Source: Clostridia bacterium
GTDB lineage: Bacteria > Bacillota_A > Clostridia > Christensenellales > Aristaeellaceae
Assembly (NCBI GenBank): GCA_009783365.1
Contig: WRHG01000134.1
Location: 1-5,451, forward strand
Direction: 5' to 3'
Length of the DNA: 5,451 nt
Part shown: positions 1 to 5,451 of the stretch, one piece after another
Layout of the letters: each line of letters starts with the position of its first letter
Numbering within the stretch: position 1 is the first letter of the stretch
Position numbers and translations under genes: made by a program
The notes under the pieces: generated by a model
The model's database searches: none
What the model was told of the DNA's origin: nothing
The model's input: only the letters and a program-made list of their open reading frames with translations

Positions 1-716
1 CAAAGCGCTGTGTGGAAAAGTATGGCGCGGATCTCGTGAGCGTCAAACTGGATGGGATTCATCCCGAACGGGGCAACCGTAGCGCTGAGGAAAGTGTGGA
101 GCTTGTTAAATCCATTCTCGAGGCTGTAGACGTACCGCTGATTGTTACAGGCACCAGCCATTTCGACAAGAACAACGAGGTCATAAAGGCGATCGCCCAG
201 GCCTGCGAGGGTGAGAACCTGCTTTTTAACTGGGTGGAACAGGACAATTATCGAACCGTTGCCGGTGCGGCCATGGCTTATGGCCACACCCTGGTAGCCC
301 AGTCTCCCATTGACGTAAACATCAGCAAGCAACTAAATATTTTGCTTACCAACATGGGCCTGGCGCCTGATAAGATCGTCATTGACCCCATGACCAGCAG
401 CATCGGATACGGCGTAGAGTATACATACTCGGTCATGGAGCGCATCCGGCTTACCGGCCTTGGCGGCGATGCCATGCTCTTGAGTCCCATGATCGTCTCT
501 GTAGGTCAGGAGTGTATCAAGGCAAAGGAGTTTAAGGCCACGGAAGCAGCATTTCCGGATTGGGGCGACCTGGCAAGGCGCGCGGCATATTGGGAGGCTG
601 CCACGGCTGTTACGCTGCTTTACGCAGGGGCGGACATCCTGATTCTCTACATGCCGGAGTCGGTGCGAATGGTGAAGAAAACCATTAACGACCTGATGGA
701 AAGGGAGGGAAGATAA
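1..716 (+). CDS. acsD: CFeSP small subunit (acetyl-CoA decarbonylase/synthase delta subunit), 5'-truncated
   Basis: This is the small subunit of the corrinoid iron-sulfur protein, which forms a heterodimer with AcsC and carries the methyl group in the Wood-Ljungdahl pathway in the cytoplasm. The reading frame is open to the window edge (first full codon at 3). A GTG at 12 is not a credible start, because the upstream codons (K-R-C) continue naturally into a family-like VEKYGADLVSVKLDG segment. Family members are about 310 residues, so roughly 75-85 N-terminal residues are missing. Recognisable stretches, numbered from the GTG, are GTSHFDKNNEV near residue 47, FNWVEQDNYRTVAGAA near 72, the IDPMTSSIGYGVEYTYSVMERI block near 124, and WEAATAVTLLYAGADILILYMPESV near 193. 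All of these fit the TIM-barrel delta subunit. The stop is followed directly by the acsC ATG, and the SD for acsC (GGGAGGG, 703-709) lies inside this gene's 3' end. A methyltransferase-like TIM barrel from another family is unlikely given the neighbour. Confidence 0.95.
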   Translation, partial: KRCVEKYGADLVSVKLDGIHPERGNRSAEESVELVKSILEAVDVPLIVTGTSHFDKNNEVIKAIAQACEGENLLFNWVEQDNYRTVAGAAMAYGHTLVAQSPIDVNISKQLNILLTNMGLAPDKIVIDPMTSSIGYGVEYTYSVMERIRLTGLGGDAMLLSPMIVSVGQECIKAKEFKATEAAFPDWGDLARRAAYWEAATAVTLLYAGADILILYMPESVRMVKKTINDLMEREGR

Positions 717-2045
717 ATGGCGCTTAGCGGACTGCAAATCCAGAAACTCCTCCCCAAGACCAACTGTAAGGAGTGCGGCTCCAGTACATGTATGGCTTTT
801 GCCATGAAGCTCGCGGCAAAGAAGGCAAATCTTTCCGAGTGCCCCTATGCGTCTGAGGAAGCCAAGCAAGTGTTGGGCGCGGCCAGCGAGCCGCCTGTGA
901 AAGGCGTCAGGATCGGCAGCGAGACCGTCAGCCCTCTCGGGGAAGAGACGGTCATGTACCGGCATGAGAAAACTTTTGTACACCGCCCAGTCATTGCCGT
1001 TAACCTGGATGAGGGCGCCGACCTGGCTGTAGCCGCGAATATCAGGGACTATCGGCCTGTCCGTGTGGGCGAGGAGCTCACCGTCGGAGCAATCGCCGTT
1101 ACCCAAAAGGGTACGCCGGAGTCTTTCGCGGATTACTGTGCAAAAGTATACGAAATAACAAAGCTTCCGTTGATCTTCCGCGCCGGTGATATCCCTTCGC
1201 TGGACAGGGCCTCTCAGGCTTTAGCCGGTTCCCGGAGCGTCCTTTGCGGCGTGACGGCTGAGAGGTTGGATGAAGCCGTATGGATCGCTCGGAGGGATCA
1301 ACAGCTGCTGGCGGTAACAGCACCCGCCGTGGATGGAATTTATGGGCTGACGTCCCAATTGAAGGCGGACGGCTTTGACGACATTCTCATCGAATACCAA
1401 ACCCATTCCCTCGCGGAAGCCTTCCAAACGAATTCCATCGCCCGCAAGGCAGCCCTGAAGGGCGGTGTGAAAGCGCTCGGATACGCCGCTCTGCGCTTCA
1501 TAGACACCGGAGACGCCATGGCGGATACGATTGCCGCCGTCACGGAAATCAACAAGTTCGGCGGGATTGTGATTCTTCCAAACTTCGATCCGGCTCAATT
1601 GATTACCCTTTTTACCCTGCGTCAAAACATTTACACAGACCCGCAAAAGCCGATTCAGGTGGAGCCTAAGGTTTACGCCATCGGCGAGCCCGACAGGAAA
1701 TCTCCAATATTCGTAACGACGAATTTTTCGTTGACTTATTTCCTCGTTTCCGGGGAAATTGAGAACAGCGGGATTTCCGCCTGGCTGGTTATTCCGGAGT
1801 GCGAGGGCCTTAGCGTACTGACTGCCTGGGCCGCCGGCAAGTTCTCCGGTGCGTCCGTGGCGAAATTTGTGAAGGAGGTTGGCCTTGAAGGCCAGGTAGA
1901 TACGCGGGAGATCATCATTCCGGGGTATGTGGCGCAGATTTCCGGAGAGCTCGAGGAAAATCTGCCCGGGTTCAAGGTGCTGGTTGGCCCGGGAGAAGCG
2001 GGTGATCTGGATAGTTATATTAAAAATGTATTGGTTCATAAGTAA
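717..2045 (+). CDS. acsC: CFeSP large subunit (acetyl-CoA decarbonylase/synthase gamma subunit)
   Basis: This is the cobalamin- and [4Fe-4S]-carrying subunit of the corrinoid iron-sulfur protein. It accepts a methyl group from methyl-tetrahydrofolate via AcsE and donates it to the A-cluster of acetyl-CoA synthase. At 442 residues it is full length for the family (about 440-450). The N-terminal domain has the cluster motif C17-x2-C20-x4-C25-x16-C42. A TIM-barrel region follows (roughly 90-320). The C-terminal corrinoid-binding domain shows VTTNFSLTYFLVSGE (333-347), CEGLSVLTAWAAGKFSG (362-378) and VLVGPGEAGDL (421-431). All four cluster cysteines are present. The ATG start is supported by GGGAGGG seven bases upstream and by the N-terminal family pattern (SGLQIQKLLPKTNC). 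The gene abuts acsD and overlaps acsV by one base, so the three are surely co-transcribed. Confidence 0.97.
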   Translation: MALSGLQIQKLLPKTNCKECGSSTCMAFAMKLAAKKANLSECPYASEEAKQVLGAASEPPVKGVRIGSETVSPLGEETVMYRHEKTFVHRPVIAVNLDEGADLAVAANIRDYRPVRVGEELTVGAIAVTQKGTPESFADYCAKVYEITKLPLIFRAGDIPSLDRASQALAGSRSVLCGVTAERLDEAVWIARRDQQLLAVTAPAVDGIYGLTSQLKADGFDDILIEYQTHSLAEAFQTNSIARKAALKGGVKALGYAALRFIDTGDAMADTIAAVTEINKFGGIVILPNFDPAQLITLFTLRQNIYTDPQKPIQVEPKVYAIGEPDRKSPIFVTTNFSLTYFLVSGEIENSGISAWLVIPECEGLSVLTAWAAGKFSGASVAKFVKEVGLEGQVDTREIIIPGYVAQISGELEENLPGFKVLVGPGEAGDLDSYIKNVLVHK

Positions 2046-3844
2046 TGCCGTTAATTACCTTTTTGCCTGATAATGTTACGGTGGAACTGCCCGAGGGCGC
2101 GCTCCTTTCAGATGGGGCGCGCCTTACCGGCTTGTTTGTGGAAATGCCGTGCGGGGGTAAGGGAACCTGCGGGAAGTGCCGGGTTCGGATCATTTCCGAA
2201 GCTGCGGGCAATACGGATTTTAGCGTGCTGATTTGCCAGACAATCGTTGGGACCGAACCAATGACGGTTCAACTTCCAAGCGTTGCCAACAGGCTTGACG
2301 GGCAGTTTGAGCAGCACCCGGGAGATTTGGCGCAGTATGTGCCGGAAGGCGGAGGCCGCCTCGAAATTCCGGAATCATTTTTAAGAAATGTAAACCTGAA
2401 AGTCGCCGCTCCAGCGCTTTTAGACGGTTTGTCCGATGCGGACCGGTTTGCGAATGCGCTTACAAACGCCGTGCATTGTCAGGCCGTCGATCTGCCCCTG
2501 GACGTATTGGCTGTCTTGCCGGAAAGGATTCGGGAGGCAGAGGCGGAGTTGCGGGTTTCATTTTATGCGGAGAATGACAAAGCCCTTGTGGTGGACGTGT
2601 CTTCGGGGAAAGCATATGGAGCCGCCGTAGATGTGGGTACCACCACAATCGTCCTTTGGCTTGTGGATATGGCGGATCACAAGGTCGTTGCGGCGCGCGC
2701 AGCCTATAACGATCAGGTGGAATGCGGGTCGGATGTGATCAGCCGGATCAATTACGCGCGGAAGCGCCTTCCCGAACTGACGGCGCGCGTTTTAAAAACG
2801 ATTAACGGCTTGCTCGGGGATGCCTGCGCGGAAGCGGGTATTGTGTCTTCCGGAGTCCGGTGCCTATCAGTTGCGGGAAATACCACCATGACGCACCTGT
2901 TGCTCGGGATTGCGCCGGAGTATATCAGGCTTTCTCCGTACACGCCGGCGGTTTTTCAGCCTCAAATTTACCGTGCCGGTCAATTGGGCATTACCGCCTG
3001 TGGATGCGCGCCGGTTCTGTTCGCCCCGGCCATAGGGAGCTATGTCGGAGGAGATATTACCGCCGGCTTGCTTTGCACCAGCCTTGCCATGGATGCAGAT
3101 CAAACAATCCTGTTCATCGACATCGGGACCAACGGCGAACTGGTTTTGGGTAACGGCGAATTCATCTTCGCCTGCGCGTGCTCGGCAGGGCCTGCTTTCG
3201 AGGGCGGAGGTATGAAACATGGCGTCCGGGCGTCTGCGGGAGCCATCGAGCGGGTAAAAATCGACCCAAAAACCGGCACGGTGGAAATTCAAACCATTGG
3301 CGGCGTTTCTCCGACCGGGATTTGCGGTTCCGGGGTCATTTCCATGGTTGCGGAGCTTTTCCGGAACAGGCTCATTGATTCTGCCGGGAAGTTTGTGGAA
3401 CATCAAAAAATAATCCGCCGCGGCAAGAGCGCGGAATATGCGCTATGTGAGGGAATCACAATCAGCGAGGCGGATATAGGCAACTTTATTCGGGCGAAGG
3501 GAGCCATTTTTTCTGCCTGTCAGACCATTCTGGAAAGCGTCGGGATGACTTTTCTGGATGTTGAAAGGATTTATGTCGCGGGGGGATTTGGTCGGTTTCT
3601 GGATTTGGAGGATGCCCGTACGGTGGGCTTGTTTCCACGGCTGCCCGACGAGAAATTTACATTTCTTGGAAACGCCTCCGTAATCGGCGCTTACCTTGCC
3701 CTGGTTTCCGAAGAACGCCGGGCAAAGGAGCGCGATATTGCGGGGAGGATCACCTATGTTGACTTAAGCAATGAGCCGGGATATATGGATCAATACATGG
3801 GGGCGCAGTTTATACCGCACACGGATATGGCGCTATTCGAGTGA
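2045..3844 (+). CDS. acsV: Reductive activator of CFeSP (2Fe-2S ferredoxin plus ASKHA ATPase, DUF4445 family)
   Basis: This protein uses ATP to drive one-electron reduction of oxidised Co(II) cobalamin in CFeSP back to active Co(I); it is the RACo/AcsV type. The 599 residues begin with a ferredoxin-like domain whose ligands are C36-x5-C42-x2-C45-x18-C64. A linker and middle domain follow, then the ASKHA ATPase with DVGTTT (196-201), NDQVECGSDVISRI (222-235), SVAGNTTMTHLLLG (275-288), FIDIGTNGEL (357-366), CSAGPAFEGGGM (379-390), GICGSG (425-430) and VAGGFGRFLD (511-520). The N-terminal ferredoxin and position directly after acsC favour AcsV over archaeal RamA-type or O-demethylase activators, which share the ATPase. 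The spacing between the third and fourth cysteines is shorter than I recall for the family. The ATG overlaps the acsC stop (TAATG), and no clear SD precedes it, so translational coupling is likely. It is the last gene of the acs operon here. Confidence 0.94.
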   Translation: MPLITFLPDNVTVELPEGALLSDGARLTGLFVEMPCGGKGTCGKCRVRIISEAAGNTDFSVLICQTIVGTEPMTVQLPSVANRLDGQFEQHPGDLAQYVPEGGGRLEIPESFLRNVNLKVAAPALLDGLSDADRFANALTNAVHCQAVDLPLDVLAVLPERIREAEAELRVSFYAENDKALVVDVSSGKAYGAAVDVGTTTIVLWLVDMADHKVVAARAAYNDQVECGSDVISRINYARKRLPELTARVLKTINGLLGDACAEAGIVSSGVRCLSVAGNTTMTHLLLGIAPEYIRLSPYTPAVFQPQIYRAGQLGITACGCAPVLFAPAIGSYVGGDITAGLLCTSLAMDADQTILFIDIGTNGELVLGNGEFIFACACSAGPAFEGGGMKHGVRASAGAIERVKIDPKTGTVEIQTIGGVSPTGICGSGVISMVAELFRNRLIDSAGKFVEHQKIIRRGKSAEYALCEGITISEADIGNFIRAKGAIFSACQTILESVGMTFLDVERIYVAGGFGRFLDLEDARTVGLFPRLPDEKFTFLGNASVIGAYLALVSEERRAKERDIAGRITYVDLSNEPGYMDQYMGAQFIPHTDMALFE

Positions 3845-3904
3845 CGCCTCTTGCGGTACCGAATGAGCCTGTCATCCTGACATGAAGTATGGTCGCGCAA
3901 TGCG

Positions 3905-4027
3905 TTAAAATCTGGACCATAAAATCGATAGAATCGTTGAACCTATCAGCAGTGCAGCCAGTATCAGACAGACGATTTGTGTCCATTTTATTTTTGCGGT
4001 GCTTTTCCTTTTTGCGTGTGTCGCCAT
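3905..4027 (-). CDS. Small single-span membrane protein, 40 aa, function unknown
   Basis: This frame encodes 40 residues, starting MATHAKRKSTAKIKW. The N-terminus is basic (H4, K6, R7, K8, K12, K14). Residues 15-37 form one hydrophobic helix (WTQIVCLILAALLIGSTILSILW), and a short SRF tail follows. The positive-inside rule puts the N-terminus in the cytoplasm. The start at 4027 is chosen because GGGAGG lies seven bases upstream on this strand and a promoter sits just above it. A longer reading from 4087 is possible, but its first codon falls inside the -35 box. The architecture resembles the tiny DUF4044 or Prli42-like membrane proteins of Firmicutes; that is an impression of shape, not a recognised match. 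It runs convergently to acsV with 60 bases between the stops. It is not part of the acs operon, and no function can be assigned. Confidence 0.7.
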   Translation of the reverse strand: MATHAKRKSTAKIKWTQIVCLILAALLIGSTILSILWSRF

Positions 4028-4034
4028 TGGCCGA

Positions 4035-4040
4035 CCTCCC
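4035..4040 (-). promoter_or_regulatory. Shine-Dalgarno for the 40-aa membrane protein
   Basis: On the - strand this reads GGGAGG, with seven bases (TCGGCCA) before the ATG at 4027. The strong match and ideal spacing decide in favour of the 40-residue start over the in-frame ATG at 4087. Confidence 0.7.
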
Positions 4041-4057
4041 ACATTGTCTGTTACCGA

Positions 4058-4087
4058 AGTATAGCACAGATGGAAAGCGGCGGACAA
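4058..4087 (-). promoter_or_regulatory. SigA-like extended -10 promoter for the 40-aa membrane protein
   Basis: On the - strand TTGTCC (4087-4082) is followed by an 18-base spacer and TATACT (4063-4058). A TG lies one base upstream of the -10, giving TGCTATACT, an extended -10. The predicted transcript start near 4050 leaves a leader of about 23 bases ending at the SD. This is read by eye and not scored. Confidence 0.6.
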
Positions 4088-4159
4088 GAAGGAGGGCTTC
4101 TGATCCGTTGAAATTCACCGATTGTTTACAGTTGCGTATTGGTTTGGCCGTGGTTCTGC

Positions 4160-4188
4160 TTGAAACTTATGCGGATGGGTTGTATAAT
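4160..4188 (+). promoter_or_regulatory. Strong SigA-like promoter for the DUF951-lepB operon
   Basis: TTGAAA (4160-4165) and a perfect TATAAT (4183-4188) are separated by exactly 17 bases. Transcription should start near 4195, about 22 bases before the DUF951 ATG. The near-consensus form suggests constitutive housekeeping expression. I see no convincing operator around it. Confidence 0.8.
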
Positions 4189-4204
4189 GCAAAAGAACGG
4201 CATC

Positions 4205-4210
4205 GGAGGT
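4205..4210 (+). promoter_or_regulatory. Shine-Dalgarno that fixes the DUF951 start
   Basis: GGAGGT lies six bases before the ATG at 4217. It also lies downstream of the predicted transcript start near 4195, so the in-frame upstream start at 4139 would not be on the mRNA. This sets the protein at 75 residues. Confidence 0.75.
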
Positions 4211-4216
4211 GTACCT

Positions 4217-4444
4217 ATGGATGAGATTCGTTTGCAGGACATTGTTCAAATGCGAAAAACTCATCCCTGCGGCGGTGATCAGTGGACCGTCATCCGTATC
4301 GGCGCGGACATTAAGATGAAATGTCTGGGCTGCGGCAGGATCGTTATGATGGATCGGGCTGATTTTGTGAAACGGCGTAAGAAAGTAATAGCGCAAGGCC
4401 CTGTGCCGGAGGCGGAAACCCTACGCGAAATGTCGCGGCTATGA
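4217..4444 (+). CDS. DUF951 family protein
   Basis: This is a 75-residue cytoplasmic protein of the DUF951 family, which is widespread in Firmicutes and has no established biochemical role that I know of. The diagnostic pattern is present: an LQDIVQMRKTHPCGGDQW opening (6-23) with HPCG, then VIRIGADIKMKCLGCGRIVMMDR (25-47) with a CLGC knuckle. Cysteines 18, 36 and 39 could bind a metal, but that is inference. Most family members end soon after the KRRKK-like segment (53-56). Here a polar tail of about 18 residues follows. The start is set by GGAGGT and the promoter upstream. A longer frame starting at 4139 is rejected because it begins above the promoter -35. The gene is followed after 19 bases by lepB and is very probably co-transcribed with it. 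Confidence 0.88.
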   Translation: MDEIRLQDIVQMRKTHPCGGDQWTVIRIGADIKMKCLGCGRIVMMDRADFVKRRKKVIAQGPVPEAETLREMSRL

Positions 4445-4463
4445 TATAAGGAGGCGTTCCACC

Positions 4464-5183
4464 ATGCAGACCGAGAGCGAAAGAGACATGGCAGAGACGA
4501 ATGGCCAAAGTTCCGCTGAAAATGATAACGCAGTTGAGGCGCATTCGGCCGGAAAGAAAAAAAGCGTGAAGAGAGAAATTCTCTCCTGGGTATTGACACT
4601 GGGAGCGGCTGTCCTGATTGCGCTGGTCATCCGAACGATATTATTTGAGCCGATTCGCGTGGATGGCAGCAGCATGAACCATACTCTGGTCGATGGGGAG
4701 ATCATGTTGGTTACAAAGCCGGAGTATATATTCAGCCAACCCAGCCATGGGGATGTGGTGATCTGCAGATACCCCGGCCGAACGGAGTATTTTGTTAAGC
4801 GGCTGATGGGCCTGCCGGGGGATGTCATTGAGGTGATTGATAACGTTGTATTCCGAAACGAGGAGGAACTGGCGGAACCGTATTTGTCGCCGGAGAACAA
4901 TCGTAACGGCTTCAGTATGCCGCCCTTTACCCTGGGGGATGATGAATACTTCGTGATGGGGGATAATCGGGATCATAGCCATGATAGCCGTAATTATTAC
5001 GGAACCGGATCGCCTGCCGCTCTTACGCGAGGACAAATGACGCCGGTTCAGCGGATTGGCAACAGATTTGCAAATGCGTTTTCTGAAATTTTTAAAGTGC
5101 CCGACGTCCTCATGCGGGATCAGATTATCGGCCATGTGCAGTTTGTGCTCTTTCCCTTCGACAAGATACGGCGGATCCAATAA
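4464..5183 (+). CDS. lepB: Signal peptidase I (type I leader peptidase)
   Basis: This membrane serine protease removes signal peptides from secreted proteins on the outer face of the cytoplasmic membrane. It has 239 residues: a polar, partly acidic cytoplasmic N-terminus (1-38), one transmembrane helix (about 39-61), then the catalytic domain. The nucleophile is S70 in VDGSSMNHTL and the general base is K112 in YFVKRLMGLPGD. HGDVVICRYPG (95-105) and the MGDNRDHSHDSR box (165-176) complete the family pattern. One predicted helix and the short body are typical of Gram-positive enzymes, which usually run to about 170-190 residues. The excess comes from the N-terminal tail and from a segment after the GDNRD box (177-220) that is about 30 residues longer than usual before IIGHVQFVLFP. 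The start at 4464 is supported by TAAGGAGG (4447-4454) nine bases upstream. Other signal peptidases may exist elsewhere in the genome. Confidence 0.95.
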   Translation: MQTESERDMAETNGQSSAENDNAVEAHSAGKKKSVKREILSWVLTLGAAVLIALVIRTILFEPIRVDGSSMNHTLVDGEIMLVTKPEYIFSQPSHGDVVICRYPGRTEYFVKRLMGLPGDVIEVIDNVVFRNEEELAEPYLSPENNRNGFSMPPFTLGDDEYFVMGDNRDHSHDSRNYYGTGSPAALTRGQMTPVQRIGNRFANAFSEIFKVPDVLMRDQIIGHVQFVLFPFDKIRRIQ

Positions 5184-5451
5184 TTTTATAAAGGCGTCGT
5201 GGGCCGCAGATAAGCATGACAAAATATGGCCAGCCCATTTTGATCGTTACGCAAAAACATCGTTGAATCAAGGGCAAACCTATGGGTATGGGCCGCGCTC
5301 GAACGGTTTGGCAGGCAGTTTTACGGGCAGCCATTGCCCATTCCTTTTTTCGTGTTGCTGCCTGCAACTCCACTATTTCTTCCAGCACCCAAAGGGCATT
5401 TTGAGTAGCAAAGCGTTGGGCGGCGGGAAGTATTGCCGGGAAACCCTCCCT
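5125..5451 (-). other. Unassigned open frame running off the right edge
   Basis: On the - strand the frame from 5451 to the stop at 5125-5127 is open for 108 codons. The first in-frame start-like codon in view is a GTG at 5388. The part nearest the edge reads like ordinary protein (ALWVLEEIVELQAATRKKEW). The remainder is rich in Cys and Arg, and its last 59 bases lie inside lepB on the opposite strand, which is unusual for a real gene end. I recognise no family. It may be the end of a gene entering from the right, a decayed remnant, or a chance frame. Confidence 0.2.
5325..5350 (+). terminator. Possible weak intrinsic terminator downstream of lepB
   Basis: GGGCA (5325-5329) and TGCCC (5335-5339) form a perfect five-base stem with a five-base loop. 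Six Ts follow at 5345-5350 after ATTCC. The stem is short, the T-run is offset by five bases, and the site lies about 140 bases past the lepB stop, so this is only a candidate. I see no better one in 5184-5451. Confidence 0.25.

Noticed and set aside
12..14. GTG as the start of acsD
   Set aside because: The frame is open upstream, the preceding codons fit the protein, and the family is about 75-85 residues longer at the N-terminus.
333..1106. Open - strand frame of 257 codons across acsD and acsC
   Set aside because: It lies wholly antisense to two confidently identified genes, spans their junction, and has no recognisable protein pattern.
1221..2039. Open - strand frame of 272 codons within acsC
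   Set aside because: It is antisense to acsC, which has clear family motifs throughout. The frame is explained by the codon bias of the sense gene.
3870..3882. TGTCA-TCC-TGACA inverted repeat considered as the acs terminator
   Set aside because: The stem is only five base pairs with a three-base loop and no T-run on either side. It could be chance.
4028..4087. 20-residue N-terminal extension of the small - strand protein
   Set aside because: Its ATG falls within the -35 box and has no SD, while the internal ATG at 4027 has an ideal one.
4109..4117. TGAAATTCA palindrome between the divergent promoters, considered as an operator
   Set aside because: It has four-base arms only, fits no regulator motif I know, and does not overlap either promoter.
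4139..4216. N-terminal extension of the DUF951 protein
   Set aside because: The upstream ATG lies before the -35 box of the strong promoter, so it would not be transcribed from it. The DUF951 match and SD begin at 4217.
3889..4224. + strand frame of 111 codons across the spacer
   Set aside because: It overlaps the small - strand gene, both promoters and the DUF951 start, and lacks an SD. Its composition does not look like a protein family.
5282..5404. + strand frame of 40 codons after lepB (MGMGRARTVWQAV...)
   Set aside because: It has no SD, no recognisable family, and mirrors the - strand open frame over the same bases.

Overview
The window looks like chromosome of an acetogenic or otherwise Wood-Ljungdahl-using clostridial Firmicute. 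This rests on protein families: a corrinoid iron-sulfur protein (CFeSP) operon of the bacterial acs type, followed by a DUF951 protein and a Gram-positive-type signal peptidase I, with strong Shine-Dalgarno sequences and consensus SigA-like promoters. I cannot name a genus.

Positions 1-3844 hold the 3' end of an acs operon on the + strand. Its genes are acsD (CFeSP small subunit, 5' end cut by the window), acsC (CFeSP large subunit with its [4Fe-4S] motif) and acsV (the 2Fe-2S/ASKHA ATPase that reductively reactivates CFeSP). They are packed without gaps: acsD abuts acsC (TAAATG) and acsC overlaps acsV by one base (TAATG). AcsC and AcsD carry the methyl group from methyl-tetrahydrofolate, via the methyltransferase AcsE, to acetyl-CoA synthase. 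AcsV rescues the cobalamin when it oxidises to Co(II). The CODH/ACS catalytic subunits and AcsE are not in view. If they are linked, they lie upstream.

Positions 3845-4216 are a spacer after the acs operon. It contains one convincing gene missed by size filters: a 40-residue single-span membrane protein on the - strand (4027-3905) with its own SD and promoter. A second promoter, facing right, lies at 4160-4188.

Positions 4217-5183 form a two-gene operon on the + strand: a small DUF951 protein, then lepB (signal peptidase I). The LepB has a segment of roughly 30 extra residues after the conserved GDNRD box.

Positions 5184-5451 hold no gene I can assign. A - strand frame is open through to the right edge, but it resembles nothing I recognise. 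A weak hairpin followed by a T-run lies at 5325-5350.

I see no CRISPR array, insertion sequence, tRNA, rRNA or new multi-gene system. The points worth a second look are modest: a shortened ferredoxin domain and missing SD in acsV, the small membrane protein, and the LepB insertion.
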